Shown piece by piece: positions 1 to 7,943 of a stretch of DNA of 64,000 bases. Position numbers and translations under genes: made by a program. The notes below the pieces were generated by a model. It made no database searches and was not told the DNA's origin. It saw only the letters and a list, made by a program, of their open reading frames with translations. Origin of the DNA: Nannocystis punicea (GTDB lineage: Bacteria > Myxococcota_A > Polyangia > Nannocystales > Nannocystaceae). Location: positions 496,001 through 560,000 of the forward strand of contig NZ_CP114040.1 of the NCBI RefSeq assembly GCF_026965555.1, read 5' to 3'. The first letter of the stretch is position 1, and each line of letters starts with the position of its first letter.

Positions 1-1150
1 CGAGGTCGAGGTCGAGCAGCGCGGGAAGGGCGAGCGGGGCGACGTCGACGATCTGGTTGTGGGCGAGGTCGAGCTCGCCGAGCGCGAGCAGGCCCGAGAG
101 CGGGGCGAGGTCGACGATCTGGTTGGCGGACAGGTCGAGCTTCTCGAGCTCGCTCATGCCGGCGAGGGGGGCGAGGTCGACGATCGCGTTCTGCTCGGCG
201 CTCAGCGAGGTGAGGAGGACGAGGTCGGTGAGCGGGGTGAGGTCGACGATCGCGTTCTCGGACAGGCTCAGGCCCTGCAGGGCGTCGAGGCCGGCGAGGG
301 GGGCGAGGTCGGAGAGCTGGTTGTTGCTCAGGCCGAGGCTCTGCAAGGCGGTAAGGCCGGTGAGCGGTGAGATATCGGCGAGCAGGTTGTCGGACAGGTT
401 GAGGTGGGTGAGGTTGACGAGCGAGGCGAGCTCGCCGACGTCGCTGTGGCCCGAGTCGGAGAGGTCGAGCGACTGGAGGGTGACGATCTGCCCCAGGCCG
501 GTCAGGTCGGGCGCGGGCGTCTCCTGGGCGATGAGCAGCTCGAGCGGCAAGCCGGCGAGGGGGGCGAACGAAGTGATCGGGTTCCGCGAGACGTCGAGCT
601 CACGCAGTGCGACGAGGCCGGCGAGGGGACCCAGGTCGGTGACGTTGGCGCCGCGGATCCGGAGGTGAGTGAGCTTGCCGAGGCCGGCGAGCGGCTTCAG
701 GTCGGCGATCTCGGTGAAGTAGAAGTCGATCGAGGTGAGGCCGGTGAAGCACTCGAGGCCCGACAGGTCGGCGACGTCGCGGTCGGTGAAGACGGTGTCC
801 AGAGATTCGGCGAGCTCGACCGGGATCGGGCCCTCGGGGACGTCGAGGCGCAGTCGCAGGTACTCCTCGAGCAGCGGGTCGGCGATGACGATCTCGGTGC
901 AAGGCACGGCCGGCGGGGCGGTGGTGCCGGTGGTGCCGGTGGTGGGGTCGCCGTCGCTGGTGGTGGTGGGCGTGGTGGTCGAGGTCGGCGTCGAGTCGGT
1001 GGCGCCGTCGGCGGTGGTGCCGTGGCCGTCGGTGCCCTGGTGGTCGGTGCCGGCGCCGGAGTCCTGGGTGTCGCTGCTCGTCGCCTCGCTGGCAGTGTCC
1101 GGGCCGCAGGCGAGGGCGAGGGCGAGGGCGAGCAGCGGTCGACGGGGCAT
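1..1150 (-). CDS. Leucine-rich-repeat lipoprotein (3' end outside window)
   Basis: The reading frame runs leftwards from an ATG at 1150 and is still open at base 1, so only the first 383 residues are visible. It begins with a short basic stretch and a hydrophobic run ending in ALALAC, a lipobox, so it is probably a lipoprotein. Residues about 20-70 are a Thr/Asp/Gly-rich linker. From about residue 105 there are regular repeats of roughly 22 residues of the type LxxLDLSxNxIxDLxPLxGL, the internalin-like class of leucine-rich repeats used for protein binding. Secretory destination and LRR fold are supported by sequence; the ligand is unknown. No gene partner is visible; the next gene is 200 bp upstream on the same strand. 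Confidence 0.85.
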   Translation of the reverse strand, partial: MPRRPLLALALALACGPDTASEATSSDTQDSGAGTDHQGTDGHGTTADGATDSTPTSTTTPTTTSDGDPTTGTTGTTAPPAVPCTEIVIADPLLEEYLRLRLDVPEGPIPVELAESLDTVFTDRDVADLSGLECFTGLTSIDFYFTEIADLKPLAGLGKLTHLRIRGANVTDLGPLAGLVALRELDVSRNPITSFAPLAGLPLELLIAQETPAPDLTGLGQIVTLQSLDLSDSGHSDVGELASLVNLTHLNLSDNLLADISPLTGLTALQSLGLSNNQLSDLAPLAGLDALQGLSLSENAIVDLTPLTDLVLLTSLSAEQNAIVDLAPLAGMSELEKLDLSANQIVDLAPLSGLLALGELDLAHNQIVDVAPLALPALLDLDL

Positions 1151-1310
1151 GATTCGATCATGCCGGGAACCGCTGGATTGTCCATCCGCGGGCGGTGGGC
1201 GAGGGGCGGATGAAATCACGGGCGAGCGGACACGGATCGCCGGCGTGCTGGCCAGGCGAGCCGGACAGCGACGCCGGCCGCGGGCCGCTCGGCGGCGAGA
1301 GACTGTGATG

Positions 1311-1330
1311 ATATGTCTCGAGGGACAGGT
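1311..1330. repeat. TGTCY-N4-RGACA hairpin, single copy
   Basis: ATATGTCTCGAGGGACAGGT has arms TGTCT and GGACA around CGAG. It lies between the stop of the cation-efflux gene at 1352 and the LRR lipoprotein start at 1150, both on the minus strand. It is a member of the dispersed palindrome family described in the findings. The rest of 1151-1351 shows nothing else. Confidence 0.55.
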
Positions 1331-1351
1331 CGTCTCGTTGCCGCGCGAGCG

Positions 1352-2344
1352 TCAATCTTCGCAGCTGTCGTCGTCGTCGTCCTCTTCACGGGTGAGGGCG
1401 GGGACGAGCTGGACGGTGAGGTCGGTGAGGCGCCAGTCGCAGGCGCGGGCGAGGGTGTGGACCTCGTCGATGCGCCGCAGGGGGGCGGACTCGTCGACGG
1501 GGACGACGTAGACCTCGCCGATGAGGACGTGGCCGTGCTCGCGCAGGCGGACGGAGGCGCAGCGGACCCATGGCAGGTCGCGGAGCGCGGCGACGATCCG
1601 GTCGGGCAGCGGGTCCTCGCACTGACAGGCGACGTCGCGGGGGCGGCGGTCCATGAGGTCGCCGAAGGCGGCGATCATGTTGCGGGCGCCGTCGCGGGTG
1701 ATGTCGACGGCGATCATGCTGGCGGCCACCGCGTCGGCCCACCAGTAACCGAGGCCGATGCCGATGACGCCGAGCATGCCGGCGGCGCCGGTCATCCAGT
1801 CGGCCTTGTTCATGAGGGCGTCGGTGTAGAGCGCCTTGTCGTGGAGGTCGTGGGCCAGGCGCAGCTTGATCCGGCCGAGGATGACCGTGGGCGCGGCGCT
1901 CCACGTCAGGGCGGCGATCATGAGCCAGCCGAGCCAGAGGTCGCGGCCGAACACCGTGACGCTGCCGATCGTCGGCCGCTCGGCGCGGATCAGGGTGTAG
2001 AGGCCCTCGCCGAGCAGGTAGCCGCCGAAGCCGAGGAGGGCGACGGCGGCGACCAGGAAGGCGATGGTGACCGCGCGGTGGTAGCCGTAGCGGTAGGCGT
2101 CGGTGGCGTGGCGCCGGCGCAGGCGCGCGGCCACCAGCACGGCCAGCGGCGGGACCATGCCGAGCATGTCGTCGATCCACACCGTCTTCATCGCCTGCGA
2201 CTCGCCCATCACGAAGGCGGTGAAGGCGATCGCGGTGACGAAGTAGATCAGCGAGACCTGCTCGACCCGCACGGCCAGGCGCATCGCCGGCGCCTTGTCG
2301 CACGGGAGCTCGTGCGCCGGCGTGTGTCCCCAGCGCTCGCTCAT
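1352..2344 (-). CDS. Cation diffusion facilitator (CDF) family efflux protein
   Basis: A 330-residue membrane protein with about six hydrophobic segments. CDF hallmarks are visible: an acidic pair in the second membrane segment (VWIDDML), a basic-aromatic loop (YRYGYHRA), and in the fifth segment the TDALMNKADW stretch with the two aspartates that bind the divalent metal in this family. A soluble C-terminal domain of about 90 residues follows and ends in an unusual acidic tail (EEDDDDDSCED). The family exchanges Zn, Mn, Fe or Co for protons across the inner membrane. The start overlaps the stop of the upstream solute-binding gene by 4 bp (ATGA), so the two are probably translationally coupled. 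Metal specificity cannot be read from the sequence. Confidence 0.85.
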   Translation of the reverse strand: MSERWGHTPAHELPCDKAPAMRLAVRVEQVSLIYFVTAIAFTAFVMGESQAMKTVWIDDMLGMVPPLAVLVAARLRRRHATDAYRYGYHRAVTIAFLVAAVALLGFGGYLLGEGLYTLIRAERPTIGSVTVFGRDLWLGWLMIAALTWSAAPTVILGRIKLRLAHDLHDKALYTDALMNKADWMTGAAGMLGVIGIGLGYWWADAVAASMIAVDITRDGARNMIAAFGDLMDRRPRDVACQCEDPLPDRIVAALRDLPWVRCASVRLREHGHVLIGEVYVVPVDESAPLRRIDEVHTLARACDWRLTDLTVQLVPALTREEDDDDDSCED

Positions 2345-2835
2345 GAATCACCGCACTCCTTTCGCCCGCGCGCGAGGGCGACGTCGATGTCGGCGCCGGC
2401 GAGGTAGGCCTCGAGCTGCATGGTCCAGGCGTTCTCGCCCGGCGGTACGGCGAACACGTGCTCGCCGTCGATGGTGCGGTGGTAGGCGCGAGTGAACCCG
2501 ACGTCGTCGTAGGGGCTGTCGGCGACGAGGCCGCCGATCACGAGGTCGAACTCGAAGCGCCGCAGGGCGGCGAGCAGGCGCGTCTCGCCGCCGATCGTGA
2601 AGGTGAGGTCGAGCCCGCGGGCGCGCGCGAACTCGCGGACGAGGTCGACCTCGGCGCCGGCGAGCGGGCGATCGGGGCGCTGGCAGGCCCACGGCGGCTC
2701 GAGCACGACGCCGACGCGGACGCCGTGCAGGCCGACGCGCTCGCCGGTGAGCTCGGGATCGCGGGGCAGGCCGCAGCTGCAGGCGAGCCACGCGGCGGCG
2801 GCGAGCCGCTCAGGCGTTGACGATCTCACCGCCAT
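2341..2835 (-). CDS. Periplasmic solute-binding protein (family 3-like), small, lipoprotein-type
   Basis: The 164-residue product has a signal segment (LAAAAWLACSC) followed by a domain resembling extracellular solute-binding proteins of family 3: a start strand (GVRVGVVLEPPWA), the GAEVDLVREFARARGLDLTF motif and the FDLVIGGLVADSPYD motif. It is shorter than usual family members (about 220-270 residues) and lacks most of the second lobe, so it may be truncated or a specialised sensor. It overlaps the end of the short-chain dehydrogenase gene by 26 bp and the start of the CDF gene by 4 bp, forming a three-gene minus-strand operon. No ABC permease or ATPase is nearby, which argues against ordinary uptake. 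Confidence 0.65.
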   Translation of the reverse strand: MAVRSSTPERLAAAAWLACSCGLPRDPELTGERVGLHGVRVGVVLEPPWACQRPDRPLAGAEVDLVREFARARGLDLTFTIGGETRLLAALRRFEFDLVIGGLVADSPYDDVGFTRAYHRTIDGEHVFAVPPGENAWTMQLEAYLAGADIDVALARGRKECGDS

Positions 2836-3691
2836 TCGGATGGAGGACCTGGCCGGTCATGTAAGAGGCGTCGGCGCTGGCGAGGAAGACGAAGCAGGTG
2901 GCGCACTCCTCGGGCTCGCCGGCGCGGCCGAGCGGGGTGTCGCTGCCGAACGAGGCGACTTTCTCCGGATCGAAGGTGGAGGGAATGAGGGGGGTCCAGA
3001 TCGGCCCGGGCGCGACCGCATTGACGCGAATGCCGTCACCCGCGAGGTTGGACGCGAGCGAGCGGGTGAAGGCGACGATCGCCCCCTTGGTGGCGCTGTA
3101 GTCGAGCAGGCCGCCGCTGCCGCGGTAGGCGGTGACGGAGGTGGTGTTGACGATGCTGGCGCCCTCCTGCTCGCGCAGGTGCGGCAGGGCGGCCTGGGTC
3201 AGGAAGAACATCGAGAAGATGTTGGTGCGGAAGGTCCGGACCAGCTGCTCCTCGTCGATGTCCTCGAGCTTGTCCTTCGGGTGCTGCTCGCCGGCGTTGT
3301 TGACGAGGACGTCGAGCCGGCCGAAGCGGTCGACGACGCGATCGACGGCCTGGCGGCAGAACGCCGCGTCGCCGACGTCGCCGCGGATCGCCAGGCAGGC
3401 GCGGCCCTCCTTCTCGACCTGCGCCGCGGTCTCGCGCGCGTCGTTGTCCTCGCTCAAATAGACGATGGCGACGTCGGCGCCCTCGCGGGCGAACAGGACG
3501 GCGGTGGCCCGGCCGATGCCGCTGTCGCCCCCGGTGATCAGCGCGACCTTGCCCGCGAGCTTGCCGCTGCCGCGGTACTCGGGCCGGCGATACCTGGGCC
3601 GCGGCTTCATCCTGGCCTCGTGCCCCGGCGGCTCCTGGGTCTGCTCCGGCCGCTGCTGGCTCTTCTCGTCGCGCTTCGATGCGTTGCCCAT
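2810..3691 (-). CDS. SDR-family oxidoreductase, YghA/general stress protein 39 type
   Basis: The ATG at 3691 gives 293 residues, the usual length of this subgroup, beginning MGNASKRDEK. The first 40 residues are a hydrophilic leader typical of YghA-like proteins. The Rossmann motif ITGGDSGIGRA, the NNAGEQHP segment, the catalytic Ser (NTTSVTAY) and YSATKG (Tyr and Lys) are intact, so an active NAD(P)-dependent oxidoreductase is expected. Substrate is unknown; relatives act on aldehydes and are stress induced. An in-frame upstream extension to 3970 exists but has no family match and was not used. It is the first gene of the operon with the binding protein and CDF transporter. Bases 3692-3966 upstream hold no gene. 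Confidence 0.9.
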   Translation of the reverse strand: MGNASKRDEKSQQRPEQTQEPPGHEARMKPRPRYRRPEYRGSGKLAGKVALITGGDSGIGRATAVLFAREGADVAIVYLSEDNDARETAAQVEKEGRACLAIRGDVGDAAFCRQAVDRVVDRFGRLDVLVNNAGEQHPKDKLEDIDEEQLVRTFRTNIFSMFFLTQAALPHLREQEGASIVNTTSVTAYRGSGGLLDYSATKGAIVAFTRSLASNLAGDGIRVNAVAPGPIWTPLIPSTFDPEKVASFGSDTPLGRAGEPEECATCFVFLASADASYMTGQVLHPNGGEIVNA

Positions 3692-3966
3692 GGTCGCCTC
3701 CGGCGGGGTCGGTGGTGGTCGCGTGCGTGCGAGCCGTGGGACTCGTGGCACACGCGGCCCGCCTGTCAATGCGCAGACCCGGAGGCGAGCGCGCAGCCGG
3801 TCACGGACTGCAGGGCTCGCTGCTGGCGCGATGAAGGCGCCGACAGAGGGCACGCGATGGCGCCTGGTGCGCGAAAACGTGCGGCCGGCGAGAGCTGGTG
3901 GTTCGTCGCAGGGCTCGATGGCAGCGATGCCCGACGACCTGCGGCGCTCGACGTCTCGGCCCAGCG

Positions 3967-4422
3967 TCACATGAGCATCTCGCCGCGCTTCCCTTCGATC
4001 AGAGCTTCCATGGCTTCCCCGAAGGTGGGAGCCAGATCGATCAGGAAGTCCATCAAGAGGTACGTCTTGCCGGACTCGCTGATGACGAGATAAGCGTGGC
4101 CATCATCGACCTCACCGAGGGGGAACAGCCTCTCGCCCAGCGTTTGTTCGTACCCCTCGAAGCGATCGCCTTCTCCTGCTGCGAGTGAGGGATCGAGGTG
4201 AAAGGAGCTCCTGGCGCGGTCTCGGCCTGGACCGGTCCGGCGTACGGACAGATCGCCAAACTCCCGGAGAGCGCGCCGAGCTGCCGTGAATAGTTCGAAG
4301 TTGTCCGACTCTTTCAATAAACTCTCCCACGTCGAAATTTTCTCGCCGACGTCTCGCCCTTCGCGCCATCCTGCGGCGCGCAGCACGGCCTCGGTTTCCT
4401 TGGACCATTTCCTCCCTGCCAT
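3967..4422 (-). CDS. SUKH-3 type immunity-like protein
   Basis: The 151-residue product starting MAGRKWSKETE follows the SUKH-3 pattern: a first helix with VLRAAGWREGRDV, then FELFTAARRALREFGDL, a basic GPG turn, an HLDPSLAAGEGDRFEGYEQ strand region, LFPLGEVDDGHAYLVIS and a C-terminal AMEALIEGKRG helix. SUKH proteins are cytosolic and mostly serve as immunity proteins against polymorphic toxins, often DNases. The ATG at 4422 was chosen over the longer frame to 4548 because the family begins with the W-S-x-E-x-E helix. It lies 35 bp downstream of the DUF7919-type gene and is probably cotranscribed. No toxin gene is visible beside it. Confidence 0.8.
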   Translation of the reverse strand: MAGRKWSKETEAVLRAAGWREGRDVGEKISTWESLLKESDNFELFTAARRALREFGDLSVRRTGPGRDRARSSFHLDPSLAAGEGDRFEGYEQTLGERLFPLGEVDDGHAYLVISESGKTYLLMDFLIDLAPTFGEAMEALIEGKRGEMLM

Positions 4423-4456
4423 GGCAGTCGATCTCCCGTGGGCGGATGCCGGCCTG

Positions 4457-4897
4457 TTATAGATAGTCTGCGAGGATTTGCTGGTATCGAACGGTTCCGG
4501 GCTGGGGGCCGTGGAGCGCGGCTTCGACGAAAGATGGGGGTGGTGCATAATGATGCGCGCGCACGTAGTGAAAGATCAAGTTGGGGGCGGCGAATGCCTG
4601 GCCGTCGGCCCCGAAGACGCGGATCTCCGAGCAGCCCAGTCTCGCGGTCTCCCCCATGAACGTCTCGAAGACGCTGTCCGAATTGTTTGAGGGAAAAGGC
4701 CGGCAGAACTGGCACCGGTGAGATCCCCGCATTCGCGCCATGCCCTCTTTGCAGGGGCTCCAGAGCGCCCTGAGCAAGGCATCCTCGGGGGGGCGAACGG
4801 GGAACGGGTGCTGCTCGTCGAGCCAGCCGATGTTGAGCAGGCCGGCGCGGGTAAACCTTGATGAGTAGAAATATTGAGACAGGTCGGGGAAGTGCAT
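4457..4897 (-). CDS. DUF7919-type conserved protein (possible immunity partner)
   Basis: 146 residues with the conserved order seen in this family: HFPDLSQY near the start, LLNIGWLDEQHPFP, a tryptophan-rich helix, RGSHRCQFC (Cys pair), a GCSEIRVFG turn, AAPNLIFHYVRAHHYAPPPSFVEA. The family name is recalled from memory; no biochemical role is established. It is cytosolic by absence of a signal. It is encoded directly upstream of the SUKH-3 gene on the same strand, and the pairing suggests a poly-immunity cassette. A G+C somewhat lower than that of the neighbours is apparent by eye across 3967-4900, compatible with transfer. Confidence 0.6.
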   Translation of the reverse strand: MHFPDLSQYFYSSRFTRAGLLNIGWLDEQHPFPVRPPEDALLRALWSPCKEGMARMRGSHRCQFCRPFPSNNSDSVFETFMGETARLGCSEIRVFGADGQAFAAPNLIFHYVRAHHYAPPPSFVEAALHGPQPGTVRYQQILADYL

Positions 4898-5048
4898 CGA
4901 GGCCTGGTCGTGATGATGGAATTCGTGGCGGACGATTCGTGGCTCGCCCGCGCGAGTGGTCGCGTGCGCGCGGCGGCGGCGACCGCGAAGGGTGAGGGCC
5001 CCCGCGGCGCTCGCCTGGCGCAGGTGGTATCACCGCCGAACGGTCGCC

Positions 5049-6407
5049 GTGCCCAGCCCGGAGCAGCCCAGGAGTCGTGATCGCGCGCGGCGAGGCGCTG
5101 CGTGGGCGTTCGGGGGGCTGCTCGGGCTGCAGTCGGTGCGGGCGATGGCGATGCCGGCGATCGGGTGGGAGGCGCCGGCGGGTTGCCCGGCGGCGGAGCG
5201 CGTGGAGGCGCGGATCGGCGAGGTCGTGGGGGCGCGGCCGGTGTCCCCGGCAGTGACTGCGGTGCGCGCCCGGGTCGCGCGGCAGGGGGAAGGGTGGCTG
5301 CTGATCGTGGTGTTCTCGGGGCGCGACGGGACGACCGAGCGCCGACTGACGCTGCACGACTGCGAGGCGACCGCGGACGCGACGGCCCTGCTCGTCGGCA
5401 TCGCGCTGGTCGGGGCTCCGGGCGGCTCGCCAGGCGGCGGAATCCCGCTGGCGGTGCCGGTGCCGGAGGCGGATGCGCGCGATCGCCCGCCCGGGCCGCC
5501 AGGCGCGAGGGCGGAGGACGCGACGACGGGCGCGGGCGCGTCGGAGGATGGGCGAGATCGCACAGGCACGGGGGCGGCGACGAGGGCGAACGGCGCCGGC
5601 GCGGGGACGGATGGGCGCGAGCGCGCGGGCGGGGGCGGAGCGACGGGGACGAACGGGCGCGAGCGCGCGGGCGGGGGCGGAGCGACGGGGACGGACGGGC
5701 GCGAGCGCGCGGGCGGGGGCGGAGCGACGGGGACGGATGGGCGCGAGCGCGCGGGCGGAGGCGAGGGGACGGGGACGGATGGGCGCAAGCGCGCAGGCGG
5801 GGGCGGAGCGAATGGGCGCGATCGCGCGGGTGGGAACGGGGCGATGGCGGTGAGTGGGCGCGAGCGCGCGGGCGCGAGCTCGGCCAGGCGGCTGCGGGCA
5901 TTTGTACAGCTCGGGCCGGCGGTGGGGGTGGGCGTCCTGCCGCGGGCGACGGCGGGGCTGGCGGCGGCGCTGGGCCTGGCGTGGCCGCGGCTGCGGGTGG
6001 GGCTGGGGTATTCGCGGTGGTTCCGCAGCCCGGCGCGCTGGGGCGAGGACCGGTCGATCGGCGCCGACCTGTCGCTGCACGTGGCGACGCTGCGGGCCGG
6101 GCCGGTGCGGCGGGTCGGGCCGGTCGAGCTGCAGGCCGGGCTCGGGCTCGAGTTCGGCGCCCTGCGCGCGGCGGGCTTCGGCAGCGAGGTCAACCTCGAT
6201 CGCAGGACGTGGTGGGGCGCGACTCTGGTCGGCGGCGGGCTGGCCTGGGCCCCGCGGGCGCTGCGGGGCCACGGGGCGCTGCTGGTCCAGGCCGAGCTGG
6301 TGGTCCCGCTGCACCGACCGACCCTCCTCTATAACCGCGAGCCCATCTTCCGCCCCGGGGCGGCGGGCGTGCGCGCGGGGGTGCAGCTGGAGGTCCGCTT
6401 CTTTTGA
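5049..6407 (+). CDS. Secreted protein with 14-residue repeats and C-terminal beta-barrel-like domain
   Basis: No named family was recognised. A GTG at 5049 gives about 452 residues; the frame is open further upstream to 4956, so the start is uncertain. A hydrophobic stretch (AAWAFGGLLGLQSVRAMAMPA) is a probable signal peptide. Residues about 30-140 (GWEAPAGCPAAERVEARI onwards) match the short domain common in myxobacterial proteins placed beside ECF sigma factors. The middle is low complexity: GRERAGGGGATGTD repeated about five times. The C-terminal 150 residues alternate hydrophobic and polar residues and end in LEVRFF, a terminal aromatic typical of outer-membrane barrels. It lies 67 bp upstream of the sigma factor, same strand. 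Confidence 0.6.
   Translation: MPSPEQPRSRDRARRGAAWAFGGLLGLQSVRAMAMPAIGWEAPAGCPAAERVEARIGEVVGARPVSPAVTAVRARVARQGEGWLLIVVFSGRDGTTERRLTLHDCEATADATALLVGIALVGAPGGSPGGGIPLAVPVPEADARDRPPGPPGARAEDATTGAGASEDGRDRTGTGAATRANGAGAGTDGRERAGGGGATGTNGRERAGGGGATGTDGRERAGGGGATGTDGRERAGGGEGTGTDGRKRAGGGGANGRDRAGGNGAMAVSGRERAGASSARRLRAFVQLGPAVGVGVLPRATAGLAAALGLAWPRLRVGLGYSRWFRSPARWGEDRSIGADLSLHVATLRAGPVRRVGPVELQAGLGLEFGALRAAGFGSEVNLDRRTWWGATLVGGGLAWAPRALRGHGALLVQAELVVPLHRPTLLYNREPIFRPGAAGVRAGVQLEVRFF
5613..5822 (+). repeat. 42-bp tandem minisatellite inside coding region
   Basis: Copies of a 42-bp unit begin at 5613, 5655, 5697, 5739 and 5781 (the unit starts GGGCGCGAGCGCGCGGGC). 42 is a multiple of 3, so the array encodes 14-residue repeats and copy-number change keeps the frame. 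Flanking degenerate copies extend on both sides. The purine-rich, Arg/Gly/Asp-rich product is expected to be disordered. Confidence 0.85.
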
Positions 6408-6474
6408 CGACCCGTGCGAGATCGCGCTGCATTCTCATTAATGCCAGCGCCCGCCGGCGGGAAAGCAGGCGGCC

Positions 6475-7050
6475 ATGATCCCCCTGCCTGAACCGCCGCG
6501 CGCCGAGGACGGGCCGTCGTCCGCCGGGCAGCGCGCGCCGGAGCTGATGGAGATCTATCGCACGCACGTGGATTACGTCTGGCGGATCGCGCGGAGCCTG
6601 GGGATCCCCGCCGACGCCGCGGAGGACGTCACCCAGGAGGTGTTCCTCTGCGTGCACAACCGACTGCACACATTCCGGCCCGGTGGGTCGATGCGGGCGT
6701 GGTTGTTCGGGATCACCCGCAACCTCGTGCTGCACGACAAGCGCAGCTACGCCCGCCGCGAGCGCCACCTGGCCGGGTTGCCCGAGCCGCAGGAGACGGC
6801 GCGCGAGCCCGACGCGACGGTGCGGGTGCGCCAGGCGGCGGCGCTCATGCAATCGTTCCTCGACGAGCTCGACCTCGACAAGCGCCTGGTGTTTCAGATG
6901 ACGGAGATCGAGGAGATGACGGCCGACGAGATCGCCGAGGCGCTGGCGATCCCGCTGGGCACGGTGTATTCGCGGCTGCGGGCGGCGCGGGCCCGACTCG
7001 AGCGATTCCGCCTGCGGCTGCACGCGCGCGGCGAACGGAGGCACGTATGA
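6475..7050 (+). CDS. ECF (RpoE-like) RNA polymerase sigma factor
   Basis: 191 residues with the two-domain ECF layout. Region 2 is at about residues 20-95 (YRTHVDYVWRIARSLGIPADAAEDVTQEVF and the RAWLFGITRNLVLHDKR core helix). Region 4 is at about 125-185 with the helix-turn-helix MTADEIAEALAIPLGTVYSRLRAARARL. No extra C-terminal domain is present. It would direct RNA polymerase to its own promoter set in response to an envelope signal. Its stop overlaps the ATG of the next gene (ATGA at 7047-7050), the usual arrangement of a sigma factor with its membrane-bound regulator. Confidence 0.93.
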   Translation: MIPLPEPPRAEDGPSSAGQRAPELMEIYRTHVDYVWRIARSLGIPADAAEDVTQEVFLCVHNRLHTFRPGGSMRAWLFGITRNLVLHDKRSYARRERHLAGLPEPQETAREPDATVRVRQAAALMQSFLDELDLDKRLVFQMTEIEEMTADEIAEALAIPLGTVYSRLRAARARLERFRLRLHARGERRHV

Positions 7051-7895
7051 GCGACGAACCCGTGACCACGCCCGAGCTCGTCGCCGCCTATCGCGACCGC
7101 GAGCGCCCGTCCGACGCGGCGAAGGAGCGAATGGCCCGCGCATTGATGGCAGCCGCGGCCGCGCGCTCGGCGACGGTGATCCCGCTGCGGCCGGCGCCGC
7201 GGCGACGTCGCACGACGCCGATCGGCTGGCTGGCCCTCGCGGCCGCGCTCGCGCTGGTCGGCGCGTCCTCGTATTGGCTGGTCGGCGCACGGCACGAGCG
7301 GGCCACCGGGCCCGCCGACCTGTTGATGGATCCGCAGCGGATCGACGAATCGCAGGAGCGCGTCACGCCGAGGCCGGGCGAGCCCGTCCGCGCGAAGGCG
7401 ACGGTCGCTCCGGTGCAGCCGGCGAGCCCGCCCGGGGAGGCGGCCGCGCCCGCGCGAGAGGTGCCGGCGGCGAGCGAGCCGCCTGCGGCGGATCCTGCGC
7501 CGCGTCGGCCTGCGCGCTTGCAGTCGCGTCCGGTGGCGGCGGAGCAGCCGCGTCCGGTGACGGCGGAGCAGCCGCCGGTCGGCGGCTCGCAGGTCGATCC
7601 GGTGCTCGAAGAGTTAATGTTGATTCAGCAGATCAAGGACGCCCTCGACGCCGATCGGCCCGGGGACGCGCTGACGGCGATCGATGCGCATGCACGGAAG
7701 TTCGCCCGCGGCAGCCTGGCGGAGGAGCGCGAGGCGCTGCGCGTGGTGGCGCTGTGCGACGCGGGCGAGGCGGGGCGAGGCGAGCGCGCGCAGGCGGTCT
7801 TCATGCGCACGTACCCGCGATCGGCGTACCGCGAGCGGGTCCGCGCGGCGTGCCCGACCGCTGCATCGACCGCGGAAGAATCGACGACGGATTAA
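7047..7895 (+). CDS. Single-pass membrane protein coupled to ECF sigma factor (anti-sigma-like)
   Basis: 282 residues: a cytosolic N-terminal helix region (about 1-50), an arginine-rich stop (PRRRRTTPIG) followed by a membrane segment at about residues 59-80, a long Pro/Ala-rich periplasmic linker, and a helical C-terminal domain of about 90 residues (LEELMLIQQIKDALDADRPGDALTAI...) resembling TPR-type repeats such as those of the BamD/YbgF kind. The N-terminal part lacks the HxxxCxxC zinc motif of classic anti-sigma factors. Position (4-bp overlap with the sigma gene) and topology suggest it senses the envelope and holds the sigma factor; that role is inferred. Confidence 0.7.
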   Translation: MSDEPVTTPELVAAYRDRERPSDAAKERMARALMAAAAARSATVIPLRPAPRRRRTTPIGWLALAAALALVGASSYWLVGARHERATGPADLLMDPQRIDESQERVTPRPGEPVRAKATVAPVQPASPPGEAAAPAREVPAASEPPAADPAPRRPARLQSRPVAAEQPRPVTAEQPPVGGSQVDPVLEELMLIQQIKDALDADRPGDALTAIDAHARKFARGSLAEEREALRVVALCDAGEAGRGERAQAVFMRTYPRSAYRERVRAACPTAASTAEESTTD

Positions 7896-7943
7896 TGGCG
7901 AGGGCCGCGGGCGGGAAACACACTCGCTGAGAAGGACCCCGTC

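Noticed and set aside
4314..6314. Very long minus-strand open frame opposite the 42-bp minisatellite
   Set aside because: Its Arg/Pro/Ala-rich translation is a typical shadow of a GC-rich gene; the plus-strand frame has a signal peptide and domain pattern.
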